Shown here in pieces: positions 51,198-60,715 of a stretch of DNA of 64,000 nt (the stretch's first letter is position 1; each line of letters opens with the position of its first letter). Under the pieces are notes generated by a model. It was not told the origin of the DNA. It did not search any database and worked only from the letters and a program-made list of their open reading frames with translations. Both the position numbers and the translations under genes were made by a program. Source of the DNA: Pseudomonas sp. NBRC 111124 (GTDB taxonomy: Bacteria; Pseudomonadota; Gammaproteobacteria; Pseudomonadales; Pseudomonadaceae); contig NZ_BCBA01000001.1 in the NCBI RefSeq assembly GCF_001320245.1, forward strand, positions 118,811-182,810, written 5' to 3'.

Positions 51198-52204
51198 AGC
51201 CCCCAGTGCATCAGGGCCAGCACCAGCAACACCAGGAACACGCTTTCACCCACCATCAGCGCGATGGGCTTTAGGCCGACGGACGCCAGGGCCTTGAGCT
51301 GGGTCTTCATGCCCAGGGCGCTGATGGCCACCACCAGGCAGCCACGGGACAGGTCATTGATGCCCCCCTGTACCGCTGCGGGTACCCAGCCCGTGCTGTT
51401 GACGCAGGCCAGCAGCACGAAGCCGACGGCGAACCAGGGCAACAATGGCGGGCGCTGACCACCGGCATCCAGGCCCTGGCGGCGAGTGATCATCGCTGCG
51501 CAAACGATCACCGGCAGCAACATGGCCACACGCATCAGCTTGACCACCGTGGCGATGTCGCCGGTCTCGGTGGACATGCTGTAACCGGCACCCACCACCT
51601 GGGCCACGTCGTGAATGGTGGCCCCGAGGAATACGCCGGCCTGCCCCGGCGGCAGGTGGAGCCAATTGGCAATCATCGGGTAGAGGATCATCGCCAGGGT
51701 CGACAACGCCGACACGCCAATCACCGTGAACAGCGTGGCGTGTTCCTTGCGCGGGTGCTGGGGCAGCGCCGCCGCCAGCGCCAAGGCCGCGGAGGCGCCG
51801 CAGATGGCCGTGGCGCCACCGGTCAACAGGCCAAACAGCCGAGAAAAGCCCAGCGCCTTGGCTACAATCACCGACATCACGATGGTCACCACCACCAGGA
51901 TGACCACCAACGCCACCGGCTTCCAGCCGAGGCTGGCAATCTGGTCCAGGGTAATGCGCATGCCCAGCAGGGCCACGCCCAGGCGCAGCACACCGCGGGC
52001 GGTGAACTCGATACCGGCCTTGCACGGCCCGTCGACGGCGAGGAAGTTCAGCGCCATGCCCAGCAACAGGGCAAACAGCATGACCGGGGCCGCATAGTGC
52101 TCACTGAGAAAGCTCGCCGCCGCGCCCACGATCAGGCTGACCGCTAGACCCGGAGCCAATGCGCGAATGCGCTGCTGTGTCGCCGTTATCGCCAGCGTGC
52201 TCAT
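51194..52204 (-). CDS. YeiH/PSE-family putative sulphate exporter
   Basis: A 336-residue inner-membrane protein with about ten TMs (GLAVSLIVGAAASFLS; FGLLTGGATAICGASAALALAAAL; GATIHDVAQVVGAGYSMS). The family was named for sulphate/sulphite export by a few members; specificity here is unknown. Its ATG overlaps the Rieske gene stop by 4 nt. In this operon with a TauD-type dioxygenase, removal of sulphite from a sulphonate is one possible role. Confidence 0.85.
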   Translation of the reverse strand: MSTLAITATQQRIRALAPGLAVSLIVGAAASFLSEHYAAPVMLFALLLGMALNFLAVDGPCKAGIEFTARGVLRLGVALLGMRITLDQIASLGWKPVALVVILVVVTIVMSVIVAKALGFSRLFGLLTGGATAICGASAALALAAALPQHPRKEHATLFTVIGVSALSTLAMILYPMIANWLHLPPGQAGVFLGATIHDVAQVVGAGYSMSTETGDIATVVKLMRVAMLLPVIVCAAMITRRQGLDAGGQRPPLLPWFAVGFVLLACVNSTGWVPAAVQGGINDLSRGCLVVAISALGMKTQLKALASVGLKPIALMVGESVFLVLLVLALMHWGL

Positions 52205-52527
52205 TGCCCGCCCTCCTCGTCATTCAGCACGATGAACGCCTGCTGGCCCTCGAATTCGACGGGGTAGCAGTTGACCTTCAGCGCCGTGGAGTTGAGCAGA
52301 TTGCCGCTGGCCAAGTCGAAGCGCAGGCCATGGGCACAGCACTGGATGACCCGGCCCTCCAGGCGCCCGCCACACAGCGAGGCCCCCTGGTGCGGGCAAC
52401 TGTCGTCGATCACGTAAAGGGTATCGGCCACATTGAACACAGCCAGGCTCTTGCCGTGGCTCTCCACCAGCACACGCCCGTTGCGCTCGGGGAGCTGGCT
52501 TGCGGCCAGGGCGATCCGCCGGGTCAT
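52201..52527 (-). CDS. Rieske [2Fe-2S] ferredoxin
   Basis: A 108-residue single Rieske domain with both ligand pairs (CPHQGASLCGG and CCAHGLRFD). Such proteins donate electrons to oxygenases, as in naphthalene or biphenyl systems, or act as small subunits. No Rieske oxygenase is in this operon. ATGA overlap with the DsbA gene upstream and with YeiH downstream shows tight coupling. Confidence 0.88.
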   Translation of the reverse strand: MTRRIALAASQLPERNGRVLVESHGKSLAVFNVADTLYVIDDSCPHQGASLCGGRLEGRVIQCCAHGLRFDLASGNLLNSTALKVNCYPVEFEGQQAFIVLNDEEGGQ

Positions 52528-53177
52528 GCCGGCACCCGTACGTGCAGAGCCTCGAGCATGGCCGCGAACAGCACGTCGGCAGGTTGTGCCCCGGCAATCA
52601 GGCGCCCCTCATTGAAGCGGAAACGCGGCACTGCACTGCCCGCACGCCCGGCACCATCAAGAAACGGTCTGCCATCCTCACGCAGGCAGTCGGCCACTTG
52701 CGCCGCCTCCAGCCCACAGGAACGGGCAATGGCGAGCAAAACCCGGCTGTCGCCCAGGTCGCGGCCCTGATGGAAGTAGGCAATGAACAGCTGCGTCAGC
52801 AGGGTTTCATGCCGCCTGGCGCCGAGCAGGCCGGACGCCCGTTGCAACAGGCGGTGGGCGTTGGCGGTATTGGGCATGCGGCGAATACGCGTGAAGTCGA
52901 TATCTTCACCCACAACGCTGGCCGCTGCGCGCACCTGCGCCTGGCGCTCGCGCACGGCTTGCTCGCTGCCCAGTCGCTCTACATAGAAGGCGTGGAATGG
53001 CAGGCCATTGGCGGGCAGCCCAGGCAGCAACTGCACGCCCCGCCACTGCAGGGTCACCTCTACCTGCGGCTGCTCGCGCTGCAGCAGCAACAGGGCGGCC
53101 TGCAATTGCCGTTGGCCGATCAGGCACCACGGGCAAATGAAATCGAAGAACACTTCGACGGACAACGTCTGTTTCAC
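52524..53177 (-). CDS. DsbA-family oxidoreductase (FrnE-like)
   Basis: A 217-residue cytoplasmic thioredoxin-fold protein with the active site CPWC near residue 15 and no signal peptide, the FrnE/2-hydroxychromene-2-carboxylate isomerase group. These act as thiol oxidoreductases or glutathione-dependent isomerases. Start is GTG 53177, overlapping the MFS stop by 4 nt (GTGA). Confidence 0.88.
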   Translation of the reverse strand: MKQTLSVEVFFDFICPWCLIGQRQLQAALLLLQREQPQVEVTLQWRGVQLLPGLPANGLPFHAFYVERLGSEQAVRERQAQVRAAASVVGEDIDFTRIRRMPNTANAHRLLQRASGLLGARRHETLLTQLFIAYFHQGRDLGDSRVLLAIARSCGLEAAQVADCLREDGRPFLDGAGRAGSAVPRFRFNEGRLIAGAQPADVLFAAMLEALHVRVPA

Positions 53178-54478
53178 GAACTCAACTCCTCGTTACGGCT
53201 GACCGATGCTTGCAGACGCTCCATGTCGCGGTGGTAATGGCGTTTGGCAATGAAGAACACGGCGGCGGCGGCAATGCTCACCAGCGGCACCAGCTGGAAC
53301 GCAGCGTGCAGACCGATCAGGTCGGACACCCGACCGGTGATCAGCGGGCCGGTCGCCAGGCCCAGCAGGTTGTTGGCCAGGGTCAGGGTGGCGAATGCAG
53401 TGCCATGCACGGCGGCGTGGGTCAGGTTGGCGACCATGGCGCTGGACGGGCCGTTGGTGCCCACGGCGATCATCATGCCCAGGCAGATCAGCACCAGTTG
53501 CACAGTGCCCGCCGGCAGCGCAAAGGCCACCGACAGCAGCAGGCAGCTGCCCAGGCAATAGCCGATGGCCAGGCTGATCTTGCGGTCCGGGCGCTGACGG
53601 CCCAGGCGGTCGCAGAGCATCGCGCAGAGGATCGTGCCGATGCCGCTGAACAGCACGATGACCGCAGCGATTGCGCCGGCGCGATCGGTGCCCATGGCGT
53701 AGTAGCGGTTCAGGTAGCTGGGCATCCAGACGATGACGGTGCCCCCGACGAACAGTTGCAATCCACTGCCGATGTAGGCCCCGATCACCGAACGCGAGCC
53801 GTACAAGGTGCGCAATGGATGGCTCGCTTTCACGTGGGCCGGTTTGACACAGTGCGGGCGGATGCGGGCTTCCTTGACGATCAGTGGGTACAGCACCGCC
53901 AGCATCAGGCCGAGCAGCGCCATGCCGGCGAATGCCCAGCGCCACCCCAGGTGCTGGGCCAGCACGCCACCCAGGGCCATGCCCAGCACCGAGCCGAACA
54001 TGCCACCGGCCATGAAGGCGCCAGCCAGGGTCGAGCGCATGTCGCGGGGGAACACTGCCACCACCACGGCAATGCCGACGCTGCCATAGGCGGCCTCGCC
54101 GACACCCACCAAAAAGCGTGCGATGAACATCTGCGGGTAGTTTTCCGCCAGGGCGCAGCCCAGGGTCGCCAGGCTCCACAGCACGGCCATCAGTACCAGG
54201 CTGCGGACCCGGCCGAAACGGTCGGCAAGCAATGACAACGGGAAGGTCAGCAGGCCGACCATCAGCGCGACGATGCCACTGAGCAGGCCGAGCTGGCTGT
54301 CGCTCAGGGCCCACTCGCCCTTGAGCAGCGGGAATACGGCGTTGAGCACCTGGCGCGACATGTAGTCGGAGATCAACAGGCCGAAAGTCAGGGCGAAGAC
54401 GACCCAGGCATAGCGCCGGGGAACGCTGTGCGTGGGGTCGGCGCCGGGTGCTTCGGCACTGGCGAGATAGGTGGCCAT
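53174..54478 (-). CDS. MFS permease (Spinster/sugar-acid-like)
   Basis: A 434-residue transporter with 12 TMs and the family A-motif in LLADRFGRVRSL. The N-terminus (YAWVVFALTFGLLISDYMSRQVLNAVFPLLK) resembles MFS proteins of the Spinster/organic-acid group. CAGGAGG lies 6 nt before the ATG and a CA motif about 40 nt before it. First gene of a tightly coupled four-gene block, 162 bp after the BKACE gene across a REP pair. It should import the substrate of the pathway. Confidence 0.88.
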   Translation of the reverse strand: MATYLASAEAPGADPTHSVPRRYAWVVFALTFGLLISDYMSRQVLNAVFPLLKGEWALSDSQLGLLSGIVALMVGLLTFPLSLLADRFGRVRSLVLMAVLWSLATLGCALAENYPQMFIARFLVGVGEAAYGSVGIAVVVAVFPRDMRSTLAGAFMAGGMFGSVLGMALGGVLAQHLGWRWAFAGMALLGLMLAVLYPLIVKEARIRPHCVKPAHVKASHPLRTLYGSRSVIGAYIGSGLQLFVGGTVIVWMPSYLNRYYAMGTDRAGAIAAVIVLFSGIGTILCAMLCDRLGRQRPDRKISLAIGYCLGSCLLLSVAFALPAGTVQLVLICLGMMIAVGTNGPSSAMVANLTHAAVHGTAFATLTLANNLLGLATGPLITGRVSDLIGLHAAFQLVPLVSIAAAAVFFIAKRHYHRDMERLQASVSRNEELSS

Positions 54479-54514
54479 GGTGCCTCCTGGGAGTATCTGG
54501 CGTTGGTTGTGTTC

Positions 54515-54522
54515 TTGTTGTT
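54515..54522 (-). promoter_or_regulatory. Crc/Hfq CA motif before the MFS gene
   Basis: AACAACAA on the minus strand, within CATAACAACAAG, in the leader after the REP pair. Confidence 0.5.
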
Positions 54523-54555
54523 ATGGGTAAAGCCAAAATCTTTACTGCTTGGGCT

Positions 54556-54632
54556 GGCCTCTTCGCGGGCACGCCCGCTCCCACAGGTCAGGTGCAGCAC
54601 CTGTGGGAGCGGGCGTGCCCGCGAAGGGCCGG
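54556..54632. repeat. Inverted REP pair
   Basis: CCTCTTCGCGGGCACGCCCG continuing into CTCCCACAGG faces CCTGTGGGAGCGGGCGTGCC continuing into CGCGAAGG, a near-perfect mirror. It sits inside the operon between the BKACE and MFS genes and may set lower expression downstream. Confidence 0.92.
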
Positions 54633-54640
54633 ACCTGCTA

Positions 54641-55693
54641 TCAGGCCCGCTGCGGCACACCCTTTTGCCCTGGCTGGCGGTTCGGCGCCATGCCGTTGGC
54701 CTTCAGGGTCTGCTCGATGCTGGTGTACTGCTCGCCAATGCGGTAGATGGCCCGGGCCTCTTTGCCGGTGGCCACTTCGCGGCCCAGTTCATGGGCCACG
54801 CGCACGGTTTGCTGGATCTGCTGCACCGAGCCAAAGCGCTTGCCATGCTGGTCGATGATGGTGTCTTCGTTGCCGCAACGTGGGTGCAGGCCCATGGCCA
54901 GGGCCATGGTGTTGAACGGCAGCACGTTCTTGAGCAGCGATTCGGCGGTCAGCGTGCAGCCATCCGGCGCGCGGTGGATGAAGTTGAAGAAGTTGAACGG
55001 GTTGGGGCCGTCGAAACCGCCGCCGATGCCGATCCAGGTCAGGTTCAGCGGGCCCATGTAGTCGCCACGGCGAACGATGCGCTCAAGGGTCTCCAGGGCA
55101 TGCATGCCGGTCAGCTGGAAGTGCGGCTGGATGCCGCTGGCTTGCAAGCGGCGCAGGTGTTCGCAGACCCAGGCCGGGCCGGCAGGCACGGTCATCTCGC
55201 TGTAAGCGGCGTGGATGGCCGGATGGGCAAGGGAAGTGCCTTCCAGGTATTGCGGATACAGCAGCTCCATGATGTTCATCTGCGTGGTGTTGATCGCCAC
55301 GGTCACCTGGTCAGGGCGTGGGGTCAGCTCGGCGAGCATGTGCCGGGTGTCGTCGGACAGCCACTTGGCCGCCTCGCCTTCACCCTCGGGAGCAAAGGAA
55401 ATCGAGCCACCGACCTGGATGATCATGTCCGGTACCGCTTCACGCACACCGGCGATCAGTTCGTTGAACTTGGACAGGCGCTTGGAGCCCTTGCCATCCA
55501 GTTCGCGCACATGCAGGTGCAGCACGGTGGCACCGGCTTCATAGCAGTCGACGGCCTTTTGCACCTGCTCGTCCATGGTCAGCGGGATGTCTTCGGGAAA
55601 ATCCTCGGGCATCCATTCCGGGCCATACGGGGCGACGGTGATCACCACCTTTTCCATGTTTTCCGGGTGCAACGAATCATCGAAGAATTGCAT
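54641..55693 (-). CDS. BKACE (beta-keto acid cleavage enzyme, DUF849)
   Basis: A 350-residue zinc enzyme that condenses a beta-keto acid with acetyl-CoA and splits it to acetoacetate and a new acyl-CoA, as in 3-keto-5-aminohexanoate or dehydrocarnitine cleavage. Metal ligands are in HLHVRE; substrate motifs VITVAPYGP, GGSISF, and TWIGIGGGFDGP. The HLHVRELDG version differs from the common HLHARDEDG, so it is likely a subgroup with a different substrate. Start ATG 55693 has CGAGGA upstream and a CA motif in front of it. Confidence 0.9.
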   Translation of the reverse strand: MQFFDDSLHPENMEKVVITVAPYGPEWMPEDFPEDIPLTMDEQVQKAVDCYEAGATVLHLHVRELDGKGSKRLSKFNELIAGVREAVPDMIIQVGGSISFAPEGEGEAAKWLSDDTRHMLAELTPRPDQVTVAINTTQMNIMELLYPQYLEGTSLAHPAIHAAYSEMTVPAGPAWVCEHLRRLQASGIQPHFQLTGMHALETLERIVRRGDYMGPLNLTWIGIGGGFDGPNPFNFFNFIHRAPDGCTLTAESLLKNVLPFNTMALAMGLHPRCGNEDTIIDQHGKRFGSVQQIQQTVRVAHELGREVATGKEARAIYRIGEQYTSIEQTLKANGMAPNRQPGQKGVPQRA

Positions 55694-55708
55694 GAGTAGT
55701 CCTCGCTA

Positions 55709-55716
55709 TTGTTATT
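55709..55716 (-). promoter_or_regulatory. Crc/Hfq CA motif before the BKACE gene
   Basis: AATAACAA on the minus strand, immediately before the GCGAGGA ribosome site. Confidence 0.5.
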
Positions 55717-55747
55717 GTGCTGTGCGCCGCAGGTGGCGGCGGGTAAC

Positions 55748-56596
55748 TCAGAAGGTGCGGCTGCCCTTGATGCCCGCGCGCTCCATCTTGCGGTGGCACG
55801 GCGGGTAATCCATGACCGCGTAATGCTGGGTGCTGCGGTTGTCCCAGATGGCTACGCTGTTGGGCTTCCAGCGCCAGCGCACCTGGTACTCCGGCAAGTA
55901 GGCCTGGCTGACCAGGTAGCGCAGCAGGTCGGCGGCGCCGGGGTTGGCGTCCTGGCCGAAACGCACGCGCTGGGGCGTGTGATAGTTGCTGAAGTGGGTG
56001 GTGAAGGCGTTGACGAACAGCACCTGTTCGCCGGTGTCCGGGTGGGTGCGCACCACCGGATGCTCGGCATCCGGGAACTGCGCCTTGAGCGCCAGGCGTT
56101 TTTCGATCGGCATGGCGGCGCCGAAGCTGGCTTCGATGCTGTGCCGTGCGCGCAGGCCTTCGATCTTGGCTTTCACGTCGGCGGGCAGGTTTTCATAGGC
56201 CAGCACCATGTTCGCCCACATCGTGTCGCCGCCCACCGGCGGACACTCGACGCAGCGCAGCACGCAGCCCATGGGCGGTGCTTCGCGCCAGGTGGCGTCG
56301 GTGTGCCAGGCGTTTTCATAACGGTCGTTAGGCTGGTCGGGGCGCTTGTAGATCTGCACCAGACCAGGGTGGTCCGGGTCACTGCCGGCCACCGGGTGGT
56401 CTTCGAGGTCACCGAAGCGTCGGGCAAAAGCAACGTGCTCGGCACGGCTGAAGTGCTGGTCACGCAGGAACAGCACACGGTGCCTGAGCAACTGCGCGCG
56501 CAGCTGCTCGAACAGGTCGTCGTCGTGGATCGCGTCGGCCAGGTTGACGCCGCTGATCTCGGCGCCGATCGCACAGGTCAGTTGTTCGATGTGCAT
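55748..56596 (-). CDS. TauD/TfdA-family 2-oxoglutarate-dependent dioxygenase
   Basis: A 282-residue Fe(II) oxygenase coupling 2-oxoglutarate decarboxylation to hydroxylation of the substrate. Iron ligands HxD in AWHTDATW and the distal His in STQHYAV; the 2-oxoglutarate Arg is in the C-terminal CHRKMERAGI. Relatives hydroxylate next to sulphonate, ether or quaternary-amine groups (TauD, TfdA, AtsK, carnitine synthesis). ATG 56596 has AGAGGG; a longer upstream frame overlaps the qor gene and is rejected. Confidence 0.9.
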   Translation of the reverse strand: MHIEQLTCAIGAEISGVNLADAIHDDDLFEQLRAQLLRHRVLFLRDQHFSRAEHVAFARRFGDLEDHPVAGSDPDHPGLVQIYKRPDQPNDRYENAWHTDATWREAPPMGCVLRCVECPPVGGDTMWANMVLAYENLPADVKAKIEGLRARHSIEASFGAAMPIEKRLALKAQFPDAEHPVVRTHPDTGEQVLFVNAFTTHFSNYHTPQRVRFGQDANPGAADLLRYLVSQAYLPEYQVRWRWKPNSVAIWDNRSTQHYAVMDYPPCHRKMERAGIKGSRTF

Positions 56597-56609
56597 GCTG
56601 TTGCCCTCT

Positions 56610-57590
56610 TCAGATGACGAAGATCGACGAGCCGGTGGTCTTGCGCGCTTCCAGATCACGATGGGCCTGGACGGCGTCCTGCAGGGCATAGTGCTGGTTG
56701 ATTTCGATGCGGATGCGGCCACTGCTGACATGGTCGAACAGCTCGCCGGCCAAGTCGGCCTTTTCCGCGGGGTCGGCAATAAAGTCGGCCAGCGCCGGAC
56801 GGGTCAGCTGCAGCGAGCCTTTGATCGCCAGCAACTGCGGGTCGAACGGCGGGATGGTGCCGGAGGCGGTGCCGACGCAAACCATCAGGCCACGGCGCTT
56901 GAGCGAATCGAGCGAGCCCATGAAGGTGTTCTTGCCAACGCTGTCGAACACCACGTTGACGCCGACGCCATCGGTGAGCTCACGCACGCGGCTGGCCACG
57001 TCCTCGACGCTGTAGTTGATGATCTGGTTGCAACCATGGGCGCGGGCGACCTCGGCCTTGGCCTCGGTGGACACCGTGCCGATCACGTTCAGCCCCAGCA
57101 GCCGCGCCCACTGCGCGACGATCAGGCCGACGCCACCGGCGGCAGCGTGCAGCAACACGGTATCGCCGGGCTTGAAGGCGTACAGCCGGCGCATCAGGTA
57201 GGCCGCGGTCAGCCCGCGCATGGTCATGGCAGCGGCGGTCTCGAAGGCGATGGTTTCTGGCAGCTTGATCAGCGCGGCTGCGGGGATCAGCCGCTCGGTG
57301 CAATAGGCGCCGAGGGTGTTGAGAAAGCCGGTGTACGTCACCCGGTCACCCACCGCCACCTGGGTCACGCCCTCGCCTAGCGCCTGCACTACCCCGGACG
57401 CTTCCACGCCGATGCCATTGGGCAGCGGGATCGGGTATGTGCCATTGCGGAAATAGGTGTCGGCATAGTTCAGGCCAACCGCCACCTGGCGCAGGCGCAC
57501 CTGGCCCGGGCCGGGCTCACCGACCTCGGCATCCTCGTAGCGCAGCACTTCGGGGCCACCGGTCTGATGGAAACGTACGACTTTGGACAT
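56610..57590 (-). CDS. Zeta-crystallin-type quinone oxidoreductase
   Basis: A 326-residue NADPH-dependent MDR-superfamily enzyme without zinc (Qor type): VGLNYADTYFRNG, GIGVEASGVV, VLLHAAAGGVGLIVAQWA cofactor fold, and C-terminal EARKTTGSSIFVI. It reduces quinones or enones one or two electrons at a time. First gene of the operon; ATG 57590 follows TTGGAGAG. A conserved operator copy lies 103 bp upstream. Confidence 0.92.
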   Translation of the reverse strand: MSKVVRFHQTGGPEVLRYEDAEVGEPGPGQVRLRQVAVGLNYADTYFRNGTYPIPLPNGIGVEASGVVQALGEGVTQVAVGDRVTYTGFLNTLGAYCTERLIPAAALIKLPETIAFETAAAMTMRGLTAAYLMRRLYAFKPGDTVLLHAAAGGVGLIVAQWARLLGLNVIGTVSTEAKAEVARAHGCNQIINYSVEDVASRVRELTDGVGVNVVFDSVGKNTFMGSLDSLKRRGLMVCVGTASGTIPPFDPQLLAIKGSLQLTRPALADFIADPAEKADLAGELFDHVSSGRIRIEINQHYALQDAVQAHRDLEARKTTGSSIFVI

Positions 57591-57692
57591 GCTTGTCTCT
57601 CCAATCATCGATCTGGACGCAAGGCGTCAGCTCTGGGTGATTGGAATGTAAGCGCTCGGGGTACGAAGTGCTTCGCATCGGGCGACAGCGGG

Positions 57693-57715
57693 TTTTCATT
57701 TGATGACACGCCAGC
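57693..57715. promoter_or_regulatory. TTGATGACA operator before the quinone oxidoreductase operon
   Basis: The stretch TTTTCATTTGATGACACGCC, then AGC, repeats the motif seen at 50091-50148 near the AraC gene. A weaker ATGACA half occurs at 57733-57738. Confidence 0.6.
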
Positions 57716-57824
57716 GGACGATCTGTGCCGGTATGACAAAGTCATTAACCGGAAAAGAATTGAGTCGCTGGGTTGCCCGTCAGGTCAAGAATAAGGAATG
57801 CCAGCAATCTGACGAGGTGAAAGC

Positions 57825-57977
57825 ATGACCATCGAAGCAGAAACTCTCGCTGAATTGACCCAGGCCCTGAAGGCACAAGGCGCAAAGCGCGTTGCTGATC
57901 TGACATTCATTCGAGCGCCCTACCGTTGCGATCACCGCTGGGTATGCAATGTGGTCAACCGCTCCAGAAACCGCTAA
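57825..57977 (+). CDS. Small protein, 50 residues
   Basis: ATG 57825 is preceded by GAGGTGAA, an excellent ribosome site. The product (MTIEAETLAELTQALKAQG ... FIRAPYRCDHRWVCNVVNRS) has an amphipathic N-terminal helix and two Cys in the C-terminal half (RCDHRWVC). I do not recognise it. It is alone between the qor promoter and the merR gene, on the plus strand. Likely a real small gene because of the start context and absence of any other feature there. Confidence 0.55.
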   Translation: MTIEAETLAELTQALKAQGAKRVADLTFIRAPYRCDHRWVCNVVNRSRNR

Positions 57978-58005
57978 GTGGTGATGGCTCCTGGGAAACC
58001 TCCAG

Positions 58006-58431
58006 TCAGCGGTGCCCCTTGTCCGCCTCGCCTTCCTGCCACCCGGCGATCAGCCGCTGGGCATTTTCCTCGCAGTCCATGCCCTGCGGTTTGCCCTCCA
58101 TGCCTGCGATAACAGCCAGCAATTGCGCGCGGTTCTGCGCCAGGCGCAGTTGCAGCGCTTCGATCTCGGCAACCTTGCGCTTGAGGCTCGCCAGCAACAG
58201 GTCATGCCGCGCAGCACCCGCGCCAGATGCGCTGGTCAGCTTGCGCATCTCCTCCAGGCTGAACCCGGCCTGCTGGCCACAGGTGATGATTTCCAGTGCC
58301 CTCACCACCTGCTCCGGGTAATCCCGATAGCCGTTGCCCAGGCGTCGGGCCTCGATCAGCCCGCTGGCTTCATAGAAACGGATGCGCGATGCGCTAAGGC
58401 CCGTGCGTCGGGCCAGCTCGCCTATTTTCAT
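58006..58431 (-). CDS. MerR-family regulator
   Basis: A 141-residue regulator: N-terminal winged helix (MKIGELARRTGLSASRIRFYEASGLIEARRLGNGYRDY), then a dimerising coiled coil (about 80-118). No Cys triad as in MerR/SoxR metal or iron-sulphur types; the only Cys residues are isolated, so it probably senses an organic compound. Divergent from an ene-reductase with an operator between them. Confidence 0.9.
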   Translation of the reverse strand: MKIGELARRTGLSASRIRFYEASGLIEARRLGNGYRDYPEQVVRALEIITCGQQAGFSLEEMRKLTSASGAGAARHDLLLASLKRKVAEIEALQLRLAQNRAQLLAVIAGMEGKPQGMDCEENAQRLIAGWQEGEADKGHR

Positions 58432-58449
58432 GGTGCGTGAAATTCTCTA

Positions 58450-58480
58450 TTGACCTTAAGGTTTACTTTAACCTTAGCCT
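58450..58480 (+). promoter_or_regulatory. MerR-type promoter and operator
   Basis: TTGACC and TAGCCT are 19 bp apart, the long spacer typical of MerR-controlled promoters. Between them lies the perfect palindrome TAAGGTT-N6-AACCTTA (58457-58476). It drives the ene-reductase at 58532. Confidence 0.85.
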
Positions 58481-58531
58481 TCTCCAAAACCCAGCCCGCC
58501 CGACGCCCGGCGCCAACTTGGAGAACACCGC

Positions 58532-59767
<1,236 letters not shown>

Positions 59768-59806
59768 TGTTGTTGCGCTACGGCGTTCTCTGACGGGAGC
59801 ACTGCC

Positions 59807-60172
59807 ATGAACAAATCAACTTGTGCGCTGATGTTTGTATTGTCAGCGCTCACGGGCTGTTCAAGTAACTCATCCCTCTACCATGACCAGCCGTTGGTAG
59901 CCCAAGTGGCTACCGGCATGAGCAAAGAACAAGTACTGCAAATAGGCGGCAAACCGGGCGCCCAGTCCGACCGCACAGCAGTACCCGGTACTTGCTTCGA
60001 TTACATCCTCACCAACCCGGGGCGAAAGCAACAGCCCTACATGGTCAGCTTCGATCAGGCTGACAAGGTCGACAAGACCAGCTTCATGACCTGCGCCGAA
60101 TGGAGTAACGCGCAACAAAAGTCCCGGCAAGCATTGCCCAGCATGGGCGGCATGGGGGGTTCAGGCTATTGA
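59807..60172 (+). CDS. osmE: OsmE-like small lipoprotein
   Basis: A 121-residue lipoprotein, lipobox LTGC (Cys 18), with the SmpA/OmlA fold of OsmE (VATGMSKEQVLQIGGKPG ... GTCFDYIL ... SFMTCAEW). E. coli OsmE is an osmotically inducible outer-membrane lipoprotein. A short Gly/Met-rich tail (MGGMGGSGY) is not seen in E. coli. Confidence 0.85.
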   Translation: MNKSTCALMFVLSALTGCSSNSSLYHDQPLVAQVATGMSKEQVLQIGGKPGAQSDRTAVPGTCFDYILTNPGRKQQPYMVSFDQADKVDKTSFMTCAEWSNAQQKSRQALPSMGGMGGSGY

Positions 60173-60188
60173 TGCCTTCGGTAGTCGC

Positions 60189-60518
60189 TTATTCCAGGCA
60201 CTCTCTGGCAGCCAGGCGCAGCTTGTCGCTCGACAGGAAACTGCCTTTATAGAAAGTTGCCCGGCTGCCCTCACGGTATTCAACGACTTCCAGCACTTCG
60301 TCTGACGTCACGGCGCTGGGCGCAGTCAACCGATACCCGTGGTTGATGGACTTTTGCGTAGTTTGGGGTGACAACGCCTGCCACTTGGGCAGTACGCAGG
60401 CGGCGTAATCTTCAGGTGTTTTTGAAGTCAGCTTGCTGGCGGTAGGCTTGCCTGGGTTGGCGCAAGCGGCAAGGCTGGCAATGAGTGCAGTACAGAACAG
60501 AATGCGAAAGTTTGGCAT
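60189..60518 (-). CDS. Hypothetical lipoprotein
   Basis: A 109-residue protein with a lipobox (SLAACAN) after a short hydrophobic leader. Mature part contains EDYAACVLPKWQAL and a C-terminal RLAARECLE, a Cys pair perhaps forming a disulphide. No named family recognised. ATG 60518; a TTG two codons earlier is possible. Converges on the osmE-like gene. Confidence 0.7.
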   Translation of the reverse strand: MPNFRILFCTALIASLAACANPGKPTASKLTSKTPEDYAACVLPKWQALSPQTTQKSINHGYRLTAPSAVTSDEVLEVVEYREGSRATFYKGSFLSSDKLRLAARECLE

Positions 60519-60666
60519 TTGCAATTAACCAAGCGAGAACGTGCGCCATTCTAGCCGTGATTGCACTAAAGGAGTAATCCACCAAGGTCGTGAAAGACTT
60601 CTGTCGAATGGGCAAGCCGGCTGATTCCCTTAGAATGAAAAACGCTGATGGATCAGCACCCATCGC

Positions 60667-60696
60667 AAAAAGCCCGCTCTCATGTGCGGGCTTTTT
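60667..60696. terminator. Bidirectional intrinsic terminator
   Basis: AAAAAGCCCGC and GCGGGCTTTTT surround an 8-nt loop. It lies 20 nt after the stop of the lipoprotein gene at 60716 and ends its minus-strand transcript. Confidence 0.85.
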
Positions 60697-60715
60697 GCTC
60701 TTGCGGAACAACGCG

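Noticed and set aside
60545..60700. Possible small RNA before the terminator at 60667
   Set aside because: The terminator is explained by the lipoprotein gene at 60716 and no clear promoter on the plus strand was found.
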